A stretch of DNA of 64,000 nt from Siphonodentalium dalli (GCA_032622095.1 CP136068.1:188595309-188659308), one strand, 5' to 3'; shown: positions 33,525 through 45,330, counted from the stretch's first letter. Numbers and translations are program-made. The notes: a model not told the origin generated them from the letters alone.

Positions 33525-33949
33525 TGTCCATAGCTAACAGATATAATAATTATCTGAGATTTCTTTGCATCCAAACTGAAGGACGTAAATTACTATGGAC
33601 CACAGGTTGACTCTGTTTATATGCCAAAATGACCTTTGATCTGCTGAATATGAAAACTCAACAAAACGGGGCTCCGAACTTTGGACGAATTACCTGGAAT
33701 TGCGTGTATTTTTGTGGATTCATGCTGTAAACCCTGTTATATTGGCCGGATCAGATATATACATGTATGTATATTTAACAACTGAGTCGGCAGTTCCTGC
33801 ATTATCTCTGATTTAAATCACAGCCCAGAAAATTACTCTTTATCAACATACACAATATATGGACAATACAATCTCGTTAGATTAATTGATGCATTTAGCA
33901 TCGGAGCTGACGGGATTCAAATTTAGATTGAAGTCACTAACTATCGTCC

Positions 33950-34021
33950 GACTCCGTGGCGCAACGGTAGCGCGTCTGACTCCAGATCAGAAGGTTGCGT
34001 GTTCAAATCACGTCGGGGTCA
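33950..34021 (+). tRNA. tRNA-Trp(CCA), unit 23
   Basis: Unit 23 copy; unchanged. Confidence 0.95.
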
Positions 34022-34167
34022 ATATTTTGAGGACCTATTTTTCAGTTTTGTTTCTGTGTTTTATTTTGGAATTATGCATCCATTGTACTAATGTACCAAT
34101 ACTCTATAATAAAACATGGGTGTCCATTCTATAACCATACGGGTATTGTTTAACCGTTTATCCGTAC

Positions 34168-34239
34168 TCCTCGGTAGTATAGTGGTAAGTATCCCCGCCT
34201 GTCACGCGGGAGACCGGGGTTCAATTCCCCGCCGGGGAG
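34168..34239 (+). tRNA. tRNA-Asp(GTC), unit 24
   Basis: Unit 24 copy; unchanged. Confidence 0.95.
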
Positions 34240-34422
34240 ACTATACTTTTATTTGTCTTTGGTGCTTGAAAAATAGTTTTGTGCACACGCTATGAAGATC
34301 CATTAGAAGATCCATTACATCACATTTAATATGCTGATCAATATTTTAATGACGGGGATATGTAGACATTCCTGTTTGTTCCTTGATTGAATACAATGCA
34401 ATGAGTCAAAACATTTTGCACA

Positions 34423-34495
34423 GTCCCAGTAGCTCAGTGGATAGAGCGCTGGACTTCTAATCCAGAGGCCGTGGGTTCGATCCCCACCTGGGATG
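34423..34495 (+). tRNA. tRNA-Arg(TCT), unit 24
   Basis: Unit 24 copy; unchanged. Confidence 0.95.
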
Positions 34496-34658
34496 ACGTA
34501 TTTTTTGCACTTTTGTGCCAACGAAATGGTCTGAAATGATAATACGATGAAAATAATACGATGCACCAGATTGTCTTCACAAACAAATATGTGGTTTGCT
34601 GCCGACAATAAAAAGACGCGAAATATGCAACAAAAAGCCTAAAATTGAAAAGTAAGAT

Positions 34659-34731
34659 CGCCCAACGTGGGGCTCGAACCCACGACCCCGAGATTAAGAG
34701 TCTCGTGCTCTACCGACTGAGCTAGCCAGGC
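34659..34731 (-). tRNA. tRNA-Lys(CTT), unit 24
   Basis: Unit 24 copy; unchanged. Confidence 0.95.
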
Positions 34732-34963
34732 AGCCACGTCATCACATAATTATGTACACAGTCATCGGGAAACGAGGATGGGAAAAAACCCAACTAATTT
34801 TACATTTAAACTATAGGCCTACTCGCAGTTTCTCTCTGCATGCTGGTTACTTTAAGTGAGACGACGGGTGTGAAGGATGAGACCAATATACCGCAAGATA
34901 ACATGTGGCATTGGCAACAATCAATACAGTCACTTCAACAAAAGTAAGACAAAAATGATTATC

Positions 34964-35036
34964 AGGTCCGGGCGAGGATCGAACTCGCGACCTTCTGCGT
35001 GTAAAGCAGACGTGATAACCACTACACCACCGGACC
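34964..35036 (-). tRNA. tRNA-Val(TAC), unit 24
   Basis: Unit 24 copy; unchanged. Confidence 0.95.
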
Positions 35037-35461
35037 TGTCCATAGCTAACAGATATAATAATTATCTGAGATTTCTTTGCATCCAAACTGAAGGACGTAA
35101 ATTACTATGGACCACAGGTTGACTCTGTTTATATGCCAAAATGACCTTTGATCTGCTGAATATGAAAACTCAACAAAACGGGGCTCCGAACTTTGGACGA
35201 ATTACCTGGAATTGCGTGTATTTTTGTGGATTCATGCTGTAAACCCTGTTATATTGGCCGGATCAGATATATACATGTATGTATATTTAACAACTGAGTC
35301 GGCAGTTCCTGCATTATCTCTGATTTAAATCACAGCCCAGAAAATTACTCTTTATCAACATACACAATATATGGACAATACAATCTCGTTAGATTAATTG
35401 ATGCATTTAGCATCGGAGCTGACGGGATTCAAATTTAGATTGAAGTCACTAACTATCGTCC

Positions 35462-35533
35462 GACTCCGTGGCGCAACGGTAGCGCGTCTGACTCCAGATC
35501 AGAAGGTTGCGTGTTCAAATCACGTCGGGGTCA
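35462..35533 (+). tRNA. tRNA-Trp(CCA), unit 24
   Basis: Unit 24 copy; unchanged. Confidence 0.95.
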
Positions 35534-35679
35534 ATATTTTGAGGACCTATTTTTCAGTTTTGTTTCTGTGTTTTATTTTGGAATTATGCATCCATTGTAC
35601 TAATGTACCAATACTCTATAATAAAACATGGGTGTCCATTCTATAACCATACGGGTATTGTTTAACCGTTTATCCGTAC

Positions 35680-35751
35680 TCCTCGGTAGTATAGTGGTAA
35701 GTATCCCCGCCTGTCACGCGGGAGACCGGGGTTCAATTCCCCGCCGGGGAG
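35680..35751 (+). tRNA. tRNA-Asp(GTC), unit 25
   Basis: Unit 25 copy; unchanged. Confidence 0.95.
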
Positions 35752-35934
35752 ACTATACTTTTATTTGTCTTTGGTGCTTGAAAAATAGTTTTGTGCACAC
35801 GCTATGAAGATCCATTAGAAGATCCATTACATCACATTTAATATGCTGATCAATATTTTAATGACGGGGATATGTAGACATTCCTGTTTGTTCCTTGATT
35901 GAATACAATGCAATGAGTCAAAACATTTTGCACA

Positions 35935-36007
35935 GTCCCAGTAGCTCAGTGGATAGAGCGCTGGACTTCTAATCCAGAGGCCGTGGGTTCGATCCCCACC
36001 TGGGATG
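35935..36007 (+). tRNA. tRNA-Arg(TCT), unit 25
   Basis: Unit 25 copy; unchanged. Confidence 0.95.
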
Positions 36008-36170
36008 ACGTATTTTTTGCACTTTTGTGCCAACGAAATGGTCTGAAATGATAATACGATGAAAATAATACGATGCACCAGATTGTCTTCACAAACAAAT
36101 ATGTGGTTTGCTGCCGACAATAAAAAGACGCGAAATATGCAACAAAAAGCCTAAAATTGAAAAGTAAGAT

Positions 36171-36243
36171 CGCCCAACGTGGGGCTCGAACCCACGACCC
36201 CGAGATTAAGAGTCTCGTGCTCTACCGACTGAGCTAGCCAGGC
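36171..36243 (-). tRNA. tRNA-Lys(CTT), unit 25
   Basis: Unit 25 copy; unchanged. Confidence 0.95.
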
Positions 36244-36475
36244 AGCCACGTCATCACATAATTATGTACACAGTCATCGGGAAACGAGGATGGGAAAAAA
36301 CCCAACTAATTTTACATTTAAACTATAGGCCTACTCGCAGTTTCTCTCTGCATGCTGGTTACTTTAAGTGAGACGACGGGTGTGAAGGATGAGACCAATA
36401 TACCGCAAGATAACATGTGGCATTGGCAACAATCAATACAGTCACTTCAACAAAAGTAAGACAAAAATGATTATC

Positions 36476-36548
36476 AGGTCCGGGCGAGGATCGAACTCGC
36501 GACCTTCTGCGTGTAAAGCAGACGTGATAACCACTACACCACCGGACC
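36476..36548 (-). tRNA. tRNA-Val(TAC), unit 25
   Basis: Unit 25 copy; unchanged. Confidence 0.95.
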
Positions 36549-36973
36549 TGTCCATAGCTAACAGATATAATAATTATCTGAGATTTCTTTGCATCCAAAC
36601 TGAAGGACGTAAATTACTATGGACCACAGGTTGACTCTGTTTATATGCCAAAATGACCTTTGATCTGCTGAATATGAAAACTCAACAAAACGGGGCTCCG
36701 AACTTTGGACGAATTACCTGGAATTGCGTGTATTTTTGTGGATTCATGCTGTAAACCCTGTTATATTGGCCGGATCAGATATATACATGTATGTATATTT
36801 AACAACTGAGTCGGCAGTTCCTGCATTATCTCTGATTTAAATCACAGCCCAGAAAATTACTCTTTATCAACATACACAATATATGGACAATACAATCTCG
36901 TTAGATTAATTGATGCATTTAGCATCGGAGCTGACGGGATTCAAATTTAGATTGAAGTCACTAACTATCGTCC

Positions 36974-37045
36974 GACTCCGTGGCGCAACGGTAGCGCGTC
37001 TGACTCCAGATCAGAAGGTTGCGTGTTCAAATCACGTCGGGGTCA
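36974..37045 (+). tRNA. tRNA-Trp(CCA), unit 25
   Basis: Unit 25 copy; unchanged. Confidence 0.95.
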
Positions 37046-37191
37046 ATATTTTGAGGACCTATTTTTCAGTTTTGTTTCTGTGTTTTATTTTGGAATTATG
37101 CATCCATTGTACTAATGTACCAATACTCTATAATAAAACATGGGTGTCCATTCTATAACCATACGGGTATTGTTTAACCGTTTATCCGTAC

Positions 37192-37263
37192 TCCTCGGTA
37201 GTATAGTGGTAAGTATCCCCGCCTGTCACGCGGGAGACCGGGGTTCAATTCCCCGCCGGGGAG
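37192..37263 (+). tRNA. tRNA-Asp(GTC), unit 26
   Basis: Unit 26 copy; unchanged. Confidence 0.95.
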
Positions 37264-37446
37264 ACTATACTTTTATTTGTCTTTGGTGCTTGAAAAATAG
37301 TTTTGTGCACACGCTATGAAGATCCATTAGAAGATCCATTACATCACATTTAATATGCTGATCAATATTTTAATGACGGGGATATGTAGACATTCCTGTT
37401 TGTTCCTTGATTGAATACAATGCAATGAGTCAAAACATTTTGCACA

Positions 37447-37519
37447 GTCCCAGTAGCTCAGTGGATAGAGCGCTGGACTTCTAATCCAGAGGCCGTGGGT
37501 TCGATCCCCACCTGGGATG
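37447..37519 (+). tRNA. tRNA-Arg(TCT), unit 26
   Basis: Unit 26 copy; unchanged. Confidence 0.95.
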
Positions 37520-37682
37520 ACGTATTTTTTGCACTTTTGTGCCAACGAAATGGTCTGAAATGATAATACGATGAAAATAATACGATGCACCAGATTGTCT
37601 TCACAAACAAATATGTGGTTTGCTGCCGACAATAAAAAGACGCGAAATATGCAACAAAAAGCCTAAAATTGAAAAGTAAGAT

Positions 37683-37755
37683 CGCCCAACGTGGGGCTCG
37701 AACCCACGACCCCGAGATTAAGAGTCTCGTGCTCTACCGACTGAGCTAGCCAGGC
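37683..37755 (-). tRNA. tRNA-Lys(CTT), unit 26
   Basis: Unit 26 copy; unchanged. Confidence 0.95.
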
Positions 37756-37987
37756 AGCCACGTCATCACATAATTATGTACACAGTCATCGGGAAACGAG
37801 GATGGGAAAAAACCCAACTAATTTTACATTTAAACTATAGGCCTACTCGCAGTTTCTCTTTGCATGCTGGTTACTTTAAGTGAGACGACGGGTGTGAAGG
37901 ATGAGACCAATATACCGCAAGATAACATGTGGCATTGGCAACAATCAATACAGTCACTTCAACAAAAGTAAGACAAAAATGATTATC

Positions 37988-38060
37988 AGGTCCGGGCGAG
38001 GATCGAACTCGCGACCTTCTGCGTGTAAAGCAGACGTGATAACCACTACACCACCGGACC
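37988..38060 (-). tRNA. tRNA-Val(TAC), unit 26
   Basis: Unit 26 copy; unchanged. Confidence 0.95.
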
Positions 38061-38485
38061 TGTCCATAGCTAACAGATATAATAATTATCTGAGATTTCT
38101 TTGCATCCAAACTGAAGGACGTAAATTACTATGGACCACAGGTTGACTCTGTTTATATGCCAAAATGACCTTTGATCTGCTGAATATGAAAACTCAACAA
38201 AACGGGGCTCCGAACTTTGGACGAATTACCTGGAATTGCGTGTATTTTTGTGGATTCATGCTGTAAACCCTGTTATATTGGCCGGATCAGATATATACAT
38301 GTATGTATATTTAACAACTGAGTCGGCAGTTCCTGCATTATCTCTGATTTAAATCACAGCCCAGAAAATTACTCTTTATCAACATACACAATATATGGAC
38401 AATACAATCTCGTTAGATTAATTGATGCATTTAGCATCGGAGCTGATGGGATTCAAATTTAGATTGAAGTCACTAACTATCGTCC

Positions 38486-38557
38486 GACTCCGTGGCGCAA
38501 CGGTAGCGCGTCTGACTCCAGATCAGAAGGTTGCGTGTTCAAATCACGTCGGGGTCA
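38486..38557 (+). tRNA. tRNA-Trp(CCA), unit 26
   Basis: Gene unchanged; a C to T substitution lies about 40 bp upstream. Confidence 0.95.
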
Positions 38558-38703
38558 ATATTTTGAGGACCTATTTTTCAGTTTTGTTTCTGTGTTTTAT
38601 TTTGGAATTATGCATCCATTGTACTAATGTACCAATACTCTATAATAAAACATGGGTGTCCATTCTATAACCATACGGGTATTGTTTAACCGTTTATCCG
38701 TAC

Positions 38704-38775
38704 TCCTCGGTAGTATAGTGGTAAGTATCCCCGCCTGTCACGCGGGAGACCGGGGTTCAATTCCCCGCCGGGGAG
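38704..38775 (+). tRNA. tRNA-Asp(GTC), unit 27
   Basis: Unit 27 (SINE-bearing unit); unchanged. Confidence 0.95.
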
Positions 38776-38958
38776 ACTATACTTTTATTTGTCTTTGGTG
38801 CTTGAAAAATAGTTTTGTGCACACGCTATGAAGATCCATTAGAAGATCCATTACATCACATTTAATATGCTGATCAATATTTTAATGACGGGGATATGTA
38901 GACATTCCTGTTTGTTCCTTGATTGAATACAATGCAATGAGTCAAAACATTTTGCACA

Positions 38959-39031
38959 GTCCCAGTAGCTCAGTGGATAGAGCGCTGGACTTCTAATCCA
39001 GAGGCCGTGGGTTCGATCCCCACCTGGGATG
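38959..39031 (+). tRNA. tRNA-Arg(TCT), unit 27
   Basis: Unit 27 copy; unchanged. Confidence 0.95.
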
Positions 39032-39194
39032 ACGTATTTTTTGCACTTTTGTGCCAACGAAATGGTCTGAAATGATAATACGATGAAAATAATACGATGC
39101 ACCAGATTGTCTTCACAAACAAATATGTGGTTTGCTGCCGACAATAAAAAGACGCGAAATATGCAACAAAAAGCCTAAAATTGAAAAGTAAGAT

Positions 39195-39267
39195 CGCCCA
39201 ATGTGGGGCTCGAACCCACGACCCCGAGATTAAGAGTCTCGTGCTCTACCGACTGAGCTAGCCAGGC
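39195..39267 (-). tRNA. tRNA-Lys(CTT), unit 27, acceptor G66A variant
   Basis: Plus-strand C to T at 39202 changes G66 to A, giving a C7-A66 mismatch next to the three wobble pairs of this acceptor stem. Confidence 0.88.
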
Positions 39268-39499
39268 AGCCACGTCATCACATAATTATGTACACAGTCA
39301 TCGGGAAACGAGGATGGGAAAAAACCCAACTAATTTTACATTTAAACTATAGGCCTACTCGCAGTTTCTCTCTGCATGCTGGTTACTTTAAGTGAGACGA
39401 CGGGTGTGAAGGATGAGACCAATATACCGCAAGATAACATGTGGCATTGGCAACAATCAATACAGTCACTTCAACAAAAGTAAGACAAAAATGATTATC

Positions 39500-39572
39500 A
39501 GGTCCGGGCGAGGATCGAACTCGCGACCTTCTGCGTGTAAAGCAGACGTGATAACCACTACACCACCGGACC
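39500..39572 (-). tRNA. tRNA-Val(TAC), unit 27
   Basis: Unit 27 copy; unchanged. Confidence 0.95.
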
Positions 39573-39843
39573 TGTCCATAGCTAACAGATATAATAATTA
39601 TCTGAGATTTCTTTGCATCCAAACTGAAGGACGTAAATTACTATGGACCACAGGTTGACTCTGTTTATATGCCAAAATGACCTTTGATCTGCTGAATATG
39701 AAAACTCAACAAAACGGGGCTCCGAACTTTGGACGAATTACCTGGAATTGCGTGTATTTTTGTGGATTCATGCTGTAAACCCTGTTATATTGGCCGGATC
39801 AGATATATACATGTATGTATATTTAACAACTGAGTCGGCAGTT

Positions 39844-39857
39844 CCTGCATTATCTCT
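39844..39857. repeat. target-site duplication, left copy
   Basis: CCTGCATTATCTCT, 14 bp, identical to 40168-40181 and present once in all other units. Confidence 0.95.
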
Positions 39858-40167
39858 CTCTAAGGGGCCTCGGTGGCTCAATCGGTTAGGGGTACAACTC
39901 CAAGCCGTTTCGCCTTCCAGCGCTGGCGATAAGGGTTCAAATCCACATGTTTCCATCGTGGACTTTGTAACTCGAAATCGTTATCTGGGAAAGTTGTCAG
40001 TTACTTGCCGATGGCCGGTGGTTTGCCGCACATGGTCGACGAGTTTATCAGCCATTGAAATCACTGTTAGATTAGCCGTAAGTGTGCGGATTTCCTCCAC
40101 CATTAAAACTGGCAATGTCGTGATATGGCCTTAGTGGCTAAAGCGACATAAAACCCCAATCAATCAA
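39858..40167 (+). mobile_element. tRNA-derived SINE inserted in unit 27
   Basis: A 310-bp insertion found only in this unit, flanked by perfect 14-bp target duplications. The head is tRNA-like, with an A box TGGCTCAATCGG at 39874-39885 and a B box GGTTCAAATCC at 39934-39944. The body contains GATTTCCTCCACCATTAAAA and the 3' end is ACCCCAATCAATCAA, an ATCA-type tail as in many mollusc and other invertebrate SINEs. The family assignment is from memory and should be checked. The frame open across it on the plus strand is not a gene. Confidence 0.93.
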
Positions 40168-40181
40168 CCTGCATTATCTCT
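40168..40181. repeat. target-site duplication, right copy
   Basis: Identical to 39844-39857; the normal spacer resumes after it. Confidence 0.95.
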
Positions 40182-40321
40182 GATTTAAATCACAGCCCAG
40201 AAAATTACTCTTTATCAACATACACAATATATGGACAATACAATCTCGTTAGATTAATTGATGCATTTAGCATCGGAGCTGACGGGATTCAAATTTAGAT
40301 TGAAGTCACTAACTATCGTCC

Positions 40322-40393
40322 GACTCCGTGGCGCAACGGTAGCGCGTCTGACTCCAGATCAGAAGGTTGCGTGTTCAAATCACGTCGGGGTCA
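40322..40393 (+). tRNA. tRNA-Trp(CCA), unit 27
   Basis: Gene unchanged; the SINE ends about 155 bp upstream. Confidence 0.95.
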
Positions 40394-40539
40394 ATATTTT
40401 GAGGACCTATTTTTCAGTTTTGTTTCTGTGTTTTATTTTGGAATTATGCATCCATTGTACTAATGTACCAATACTCTATAATAAAACATGGGTGTCCATT
40501 CTATAACCATACGGGTATTGTTTAACCGTTTATCCGTAC

Positions 40540-40611
40540 TCCTCGGTAGTATAGTGGTAAGTATCCCCGCCTGTCACGCGGGAGACCGGGGTTCAATTCC
40601 CCGCCGGGGAG
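40540..40611 (+). tRNA. tRNA-Asp(GTC), unit 28
   Basis: Gene unchanged; the first trailer base is C instead of A (40612). Confidence 0.95.
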
Positions 40612-40794
40612 CCTATACTTTTATTTGTCTTTGGTGCTTGAAAAATAGTTTTGTGCACACGCTATGAAGATCCATTAGAAGATCCATTACATCACATTTA
40701 ATATGCTGATCAATATTTTAATGACGGGGATATGTAGACATTCCTGTTTGTTCCTTGATTGAATACAATGCAATGAGTCAAAACATTTTGCACA

Positions 40795-40867
40795 GTCCCA
40801 GTAGCTCAGTGGATAGAGCGCTGGACTTCTAATCCAGAGGCCGTGGGTTCGATCCCCACCTGGGATG
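40795..40867 (+). tRNA. tRNA-Arg(TCT), unit 28
   Basis: Unit 28 copy; unchanged. Confidence 0.95.
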
Positions 40868-41030
40868 ACGTATTTTTTGCACTTTTGTGCCAACGAAATG
40901 GTCTGAAATGATAATACGATGAAAATAATACGATGCACCAGATTGTCTTCACAAACAAATATGTGGTTTGCTGCCGACAATAAAAAGACGCGAAATATGC
41001 AACAAAAAGCCTAAAATTGAAAAGTAAGAT

Positions 41031-41103
41031 CGCCCAACGTGGGGCTCGAACCCACGACCCCGAGATTAAGAGTCTCGTGCTCTACCGACTGAGCTAGCCA
41101 GGC
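41031..41103 (-). tRNA. tRNA-Lys(CTT), unit 28
   Basis: Unit 28 copy; unchanged. Confidence 0.95.
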
Positions 41104-41335
41104 AGCCACGTCATCACATAATTATGTACACAGTCATCGGGAAACGAGGATGGGAAAAAACCCAACTAATTTTACATTTAAACTATAGGCCTACTCGCAG
41201 TTTCTCTCTGCATGCTGGTTACTTTAAGTGAGACGACGGGTGTGAAGGATGAGACCAATATACCGCAAGATAACATGTGGCATTGGCAACAATCAATACA
41301 GTCACTTCAACAAAAGTAAGACAAAAATGATTATC

Positions 41336-41408
41336 AGGTCCGGGCGAGGATCGAACTCGCGACCTTCTGCGTGTAAAGCAGACGTGATAACCACTACACC
41401 ACCGGACC
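41336..41408 (-). tRNA. tRNA-Val(TAC), unit 28
   Basis: Unit 28 copy; unchanged. Confidence 0.95.
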
Positions 41409-41833
41409 TGTCCATAGCTAACAGATATAATAATTATCTGAGATTTCTTTGCATCCAAACTGAAGGACGTAAATTACTATGGACCACAGGTTGACTCTGT
41501 TTATATGCCAAAATGACCTTTGATCGGCTGAATATGAAAACTCAACAAAACGGGGCTCCGAACTTTGGACGAATTACCTGGAATTGCGTGTATTTTTGTG
41601 GATTCATGCTGTAAACCCTGTTATATTGGCCGGATCAGATATATACATGTATGTATATTTAACAACTGAGTCGGCAGTTCCTGCATTATCTCTGATTTAA
41701 ATCACAGCCCAGAAAATTACTCTTTATCAACATACACAATATATGGACAATACAATCTCGTTAGATTAATTGATGCATTTAGCATCGGAGCTGACGGGAT
41801 TCAAATTTAGATTGAAGTCACTAACTATCGTCC

Positions 41834-41905
41834 GACTCCGTGGCGCAACGGTAGCGCGTCTGACTCCAGATCAGAAGGTTGCGTGTTCAAATCACGTCGG
41901 GGTCA
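41834..41905 (+). tRNA. tRNA-Trp(CCA), unit 28
   Basis: Unit 28 copy; unchanged. Confidence 0.95.
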
Positions 41906-42051
41906 ATATTTTGAGGACCTATTTTTCAGTTTTGTTTCTGTGTTTTATTTTGGAATTATGCATCCATTGTACTAATGTACCAATACTCTATAATAAAACA
42001 TGGGTGTCCATTCTATAACCATACGGGTATTGTTTAACCGTTTATCCGTAC

Positions 42052-42123
42052 TCCTCGGTAGTATAGTGGTAAGTATCCCCGCCTGTCACGCGGGAGACCG
42101 GGGTTCAATTCCCCGCCGGGGAG
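42052..42123 (+). tRNA. tRNA-Asp(GTC), unit 29
   Basis: Unit 29 copy; unchanged. Confidence 0.95.
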
Positions 42124-42306
42124 ACTATACTTTTATTTGTCTTTGGTGCTTGAAAAATAGTTTTGTGCACACGCTATGAAGATCCATTAGAAGATCCATT
42201 ACATCACATTTAATATGCTGATCAATATTTTAATGACGGGGATATGTAGACATTCCTGTTTGTTCCTTGATTGAATACAATGCAATGAGTCAAAACATTT
42301 TGCACA

Positions 42307-42379
42307 GTCCCAGTAGCTCAGTGGATAGAGCGCTGGACTTCTAATCCAGAGGCCGTGGGTTCGATCCCCACCTGGGATG
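42307..42379 (+). tRNA. tRNA-Arg(TCT), unit 29
   Basis: Unit 29 copy; unchanged. Confidence 0.95.
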
Positions 42380-42542
42380 ACGTATTTTTTGCACTTTTGT
42401 GCCAACGAAATGGTCTGAAATGATAATACGATGAAAATAATACGATGCACCAGATTGTCTTCACAAACAAATATGTGGTTTGCTGCCGACAATAAAAAGA
42501 CGCGAAATATGCAACAAAAAGCCTAAAATTGAAAAGTAAGAT

Positions 42543-42615
42543 CGCCCAACGTGGGGCTCGAACCCACGACCCCGAGATTAAGAGTCTCGTGCTCTACCGA
42601 CTGAGCTAGCCAGGC
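42543..42615 (-). tRNA. tRNA-Lys(CTT), unit 29
   Basis: Unit 29 copy; unchanged. Confidence 0.95.
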
Positions 42616-42847
42616 AGCCACGTCATCACATAATTATGTACACAGTCATCGGGAAACGAGGATGGGAAAAAACCCAACTAATTTTACATTTAAACTATAG
42701 GCCTACTCGCAGTTTCTCTCTGCATGCTGGTTACTTTAAGTGAGACGACGGGTGTGAAGGATGAGACCAATATACCGCAAGATAACATGTGGCATTGGCA
42801 ACAATCAATACAGTCACTTCAACAAAAGTAAGACAAAAATGATTATC

Positions 42848-42920
42848 AGGTCCGGGCGAGGATCGAACTCGCGACCTTCTGCGTGTAAAGCAGACGTGAT
42901 AACCACTACACCACCGGACC
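42848..42920 (-). tRNA. tRNA-Val(TAC), unit 29
   Basis: Unit 29 copy; unchanged. Confidence 0.95.
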
Positions 42921-43345
42921 TGTCCATAGCTAACAGATATAATAATTATCTGAGATTTCTTTGCATCCAAACTGAAGGACGTAAATTACTATGGACCACA
43001 GGTTGACTCTGTTTATATGCCAAAATGACCTTTGATCGGCTGAATATGAAAACTCAACAAAACGGGGCTCCGAACTTTGGACGAATTACCTGGAATTGCG
43101 TGTATTTTTGTGGATTCATGCTGTAAACCCTGTTATATTGGCCGGATCAGATATATACATGTATGTATATTTAACAACTGAGTCGGCAGTTCCTGCATTA
43201 TCTCTGATTTAAATCACAGCCCAGAAAATTACTCTTTATCAACATACACAATATATGGACAATACAATCTCGTTAGATTAATTGATGCATTTAGCATCGG
43301 AGCTGACGGGATTCAAATTTAGATTGAAGTCACTAACTATCGTCC

Positions 43346-43417
43346 GACTCCGTGGCGCAACGGTAGCGCGTCTGACTCCAGATCAGAAGGTTGCGTGTTC
43401 AAATCACGTCGGGGTCA
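43346..43417 (+). tRNA. tRNA-Trp(CCA), unit 29
   Basis: Unit 29 copy; unchanged. Confidence 0.95.
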
Positions 43418-43563
43418 ATATTTTGAGGACCTATTTTTCAGTTTTGTTTCTGTGTTTTATTTTGGAATTATGCATCCATTGTACTAATGTACCAATACTC
43501 TATAATAAAACATGGGTGTCCATTCTATAACCATACGGGTATTGTTTAACCGTTTATCCGTAC

Positions 43564-43635
43564 TCCTCGGTAGTATAGTGGTAAGTATCCCCGCCTGTCA
43601 CGCGGGAGACCGGGGTTCAATTCCCCGCCGGGGAG
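43564..43635 (+). tRNA. tRNA-Asp(GTC), unit 30
   Basis: Unit 30 copy; unchanged. Confidence 0.95.
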
Positions 43636-43818
43636 ACTATACTTTTATTTGTCTTTGGTGCTTGAAAAATAGTTTTGTGCACACGCTATGAAGATCCATT
43701 AGAAGATCCATTACATCACATTTAATATGCTGATCAATATTTTAATGACGGGGATATGTAGACATTACTGTTTGTTCCTTGATTGAATACAATGCAATGA
43801 GTCAAAACATTTTGCACA

Positions 43819-43891
43819 GTCCCAGTAGCTCAGTGGATAGAGCGCTGGACTTCTAATCCAGAGGCCGTGGGTTCGATCCCCACCTGGGATG
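43819..43891 (+). tRNA. tRNA-Arg(TCT), unit 30
   Basis: Gene unchanged; a C to A substitution lies about 52 bp upstream. Confidence 0.95.
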
Positions 43892-44054
43892 ACGTATTTT
43901 TTGCACTTTTGTGCCAACGAAATGGTCTGAAATGATAATACGATGAAAATAATACGATGCACCAGATTGTCTTCACAAACAAATATGTGGTTTGCTGCCG
44001 ACAATAAAAAGACGCGAAATATGCAACAAAAAGCCTAAAATTGAAAAGTAAGAT

Positions 44055-44127
44055 CGCCCAACGTGGGGCTCGAACCCACGACCCCGAGATTAAGAGTCTC
44101 GTGCTCTACCGACTGAGCTAGCCAGGC
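44055..44127 (-). tRNA. tRNA-Lys(CTT), unit 30
   Basis: Unit 30 copy; unchanged. Confidence 0.95.
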
Positions 44128-44359
44128 AGCCACGTCATCACATAATTATGTACACAGTCATCGGGAAACGAGGATGGGAAAAAACCCAACTAATTTTACA
44201 TTTAAACTATAGGCCTACTCGCAGTTTCTCTCTGCATGCTGGTTACTTTAAGTGAGACGACGGGTGTGAAGGATGAGACCAATATACCGCAAGATAACAT
44301 GTGGCATTGGCAACAATCAATACAGTCACTTCAACAAAAGTAAGACAAAAATGATTATC

Positions 44360-44432
44360 AGGTCCGGGCGAGGATCGAACTCGCGACCTTCTGCGTGTAA
44401 AGCAGACGTGATAACCACTACACCACCGGACC
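44360..44432 (-). tRNA. tRNA-Val(TAC), unit 30
   Basis: Unit 30 copy; unchanged. Confidence 0.95.
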
Positions 44433-44857
44433 TGTCCATAGCTAACAGATATAATAATTATCTGAGATTTCTTTGCATCCAAACTGAAGGACGTAAATTA
44501 CTATGGACCACAGGTTGACTCTGTTTATATGCCAAAATGACCTTTGATCTGCTGAATATGAAAACTCAACAAAACGGGGCTCCGAACTTTGGACGAATTA
44601 CCTGGAATTGCGTGTATTTTTGTGGATTCATGCTGTAAACCCTGTTATATTGGCCGGATCAGATATATACATGTATGTATATTTAACAACTGAGTCGGCA
44701 GTTCCTGCATTATCTCTGATTTAAATCACAGCCCAGAAAATTACTCTTTATCAACATACACAATATATGGACAATACAATCTCGTTAGATTAATTGATGC
44801 ATTTAGCATCGGAGCTGACGGGATTCAAATTTAGATTGAAGTCACTAACTATCGTCC

Positions 44858-44929
44858 GACTCCGTGGCGCAACGGTAGCGCGTCTGACTCCAGATCAGAA
44901 TGTTGCGTGTTCAAATCACGTCGGGGTCA
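44858..44929 (+). tRNA. tRNA-Trp(CCA), unit 30, variable-loop G45T
   Basis: G to T at 44901 in the variable loop (standard position 45); probably mild. Confidence 0.92.
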
Positions 44930-45075
44930 ATATTTTGAGGACCTATTTTTCAGTTTTGTTTCTGTGTTTTATTTTGGAATTATGCATCCATTGTACTAAT
45001 GTACCAATACTCTATAATAAAACATGGGTGTCCATTCTATAACCATACGGGTATTGTTTAACCGTTTATCCGTAC

Positions 45076-45147
45076 TCCTCGGTAGTATAGTGGTAAGTAT
45101 CCCCGCCTGTCACGCGGGAGACCGGGGTTCAATTCCCCGCCGGGGAG
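45076..45147 (+). tRNA. tRNA-Asp(GTC), unit 31
   Basis: Unit 31 copy; unchanged. Confidence 0.95.
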
Positions 45148-45330
45148 ACTATACTTTTATTTGTCTTTGGTGCTTGAAAAATAGTTTTGTGCACACGCTA
45201 TGAAGATCCATTAGAAGATCCATTACATCACATTTAATATGCTGATCAATATTTTAATGACGGGGATATGTAGACATTCCTGTTTGTTCCTTGATTGAAT
45301 ACAATGCAATGAGTCAAAACATTTTGCACA

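Noticed and set aside
39748-40134. A 128-codon open frame in unit 27
   Set aside because: It spans spacer and SINE; its length comes from the insertion.
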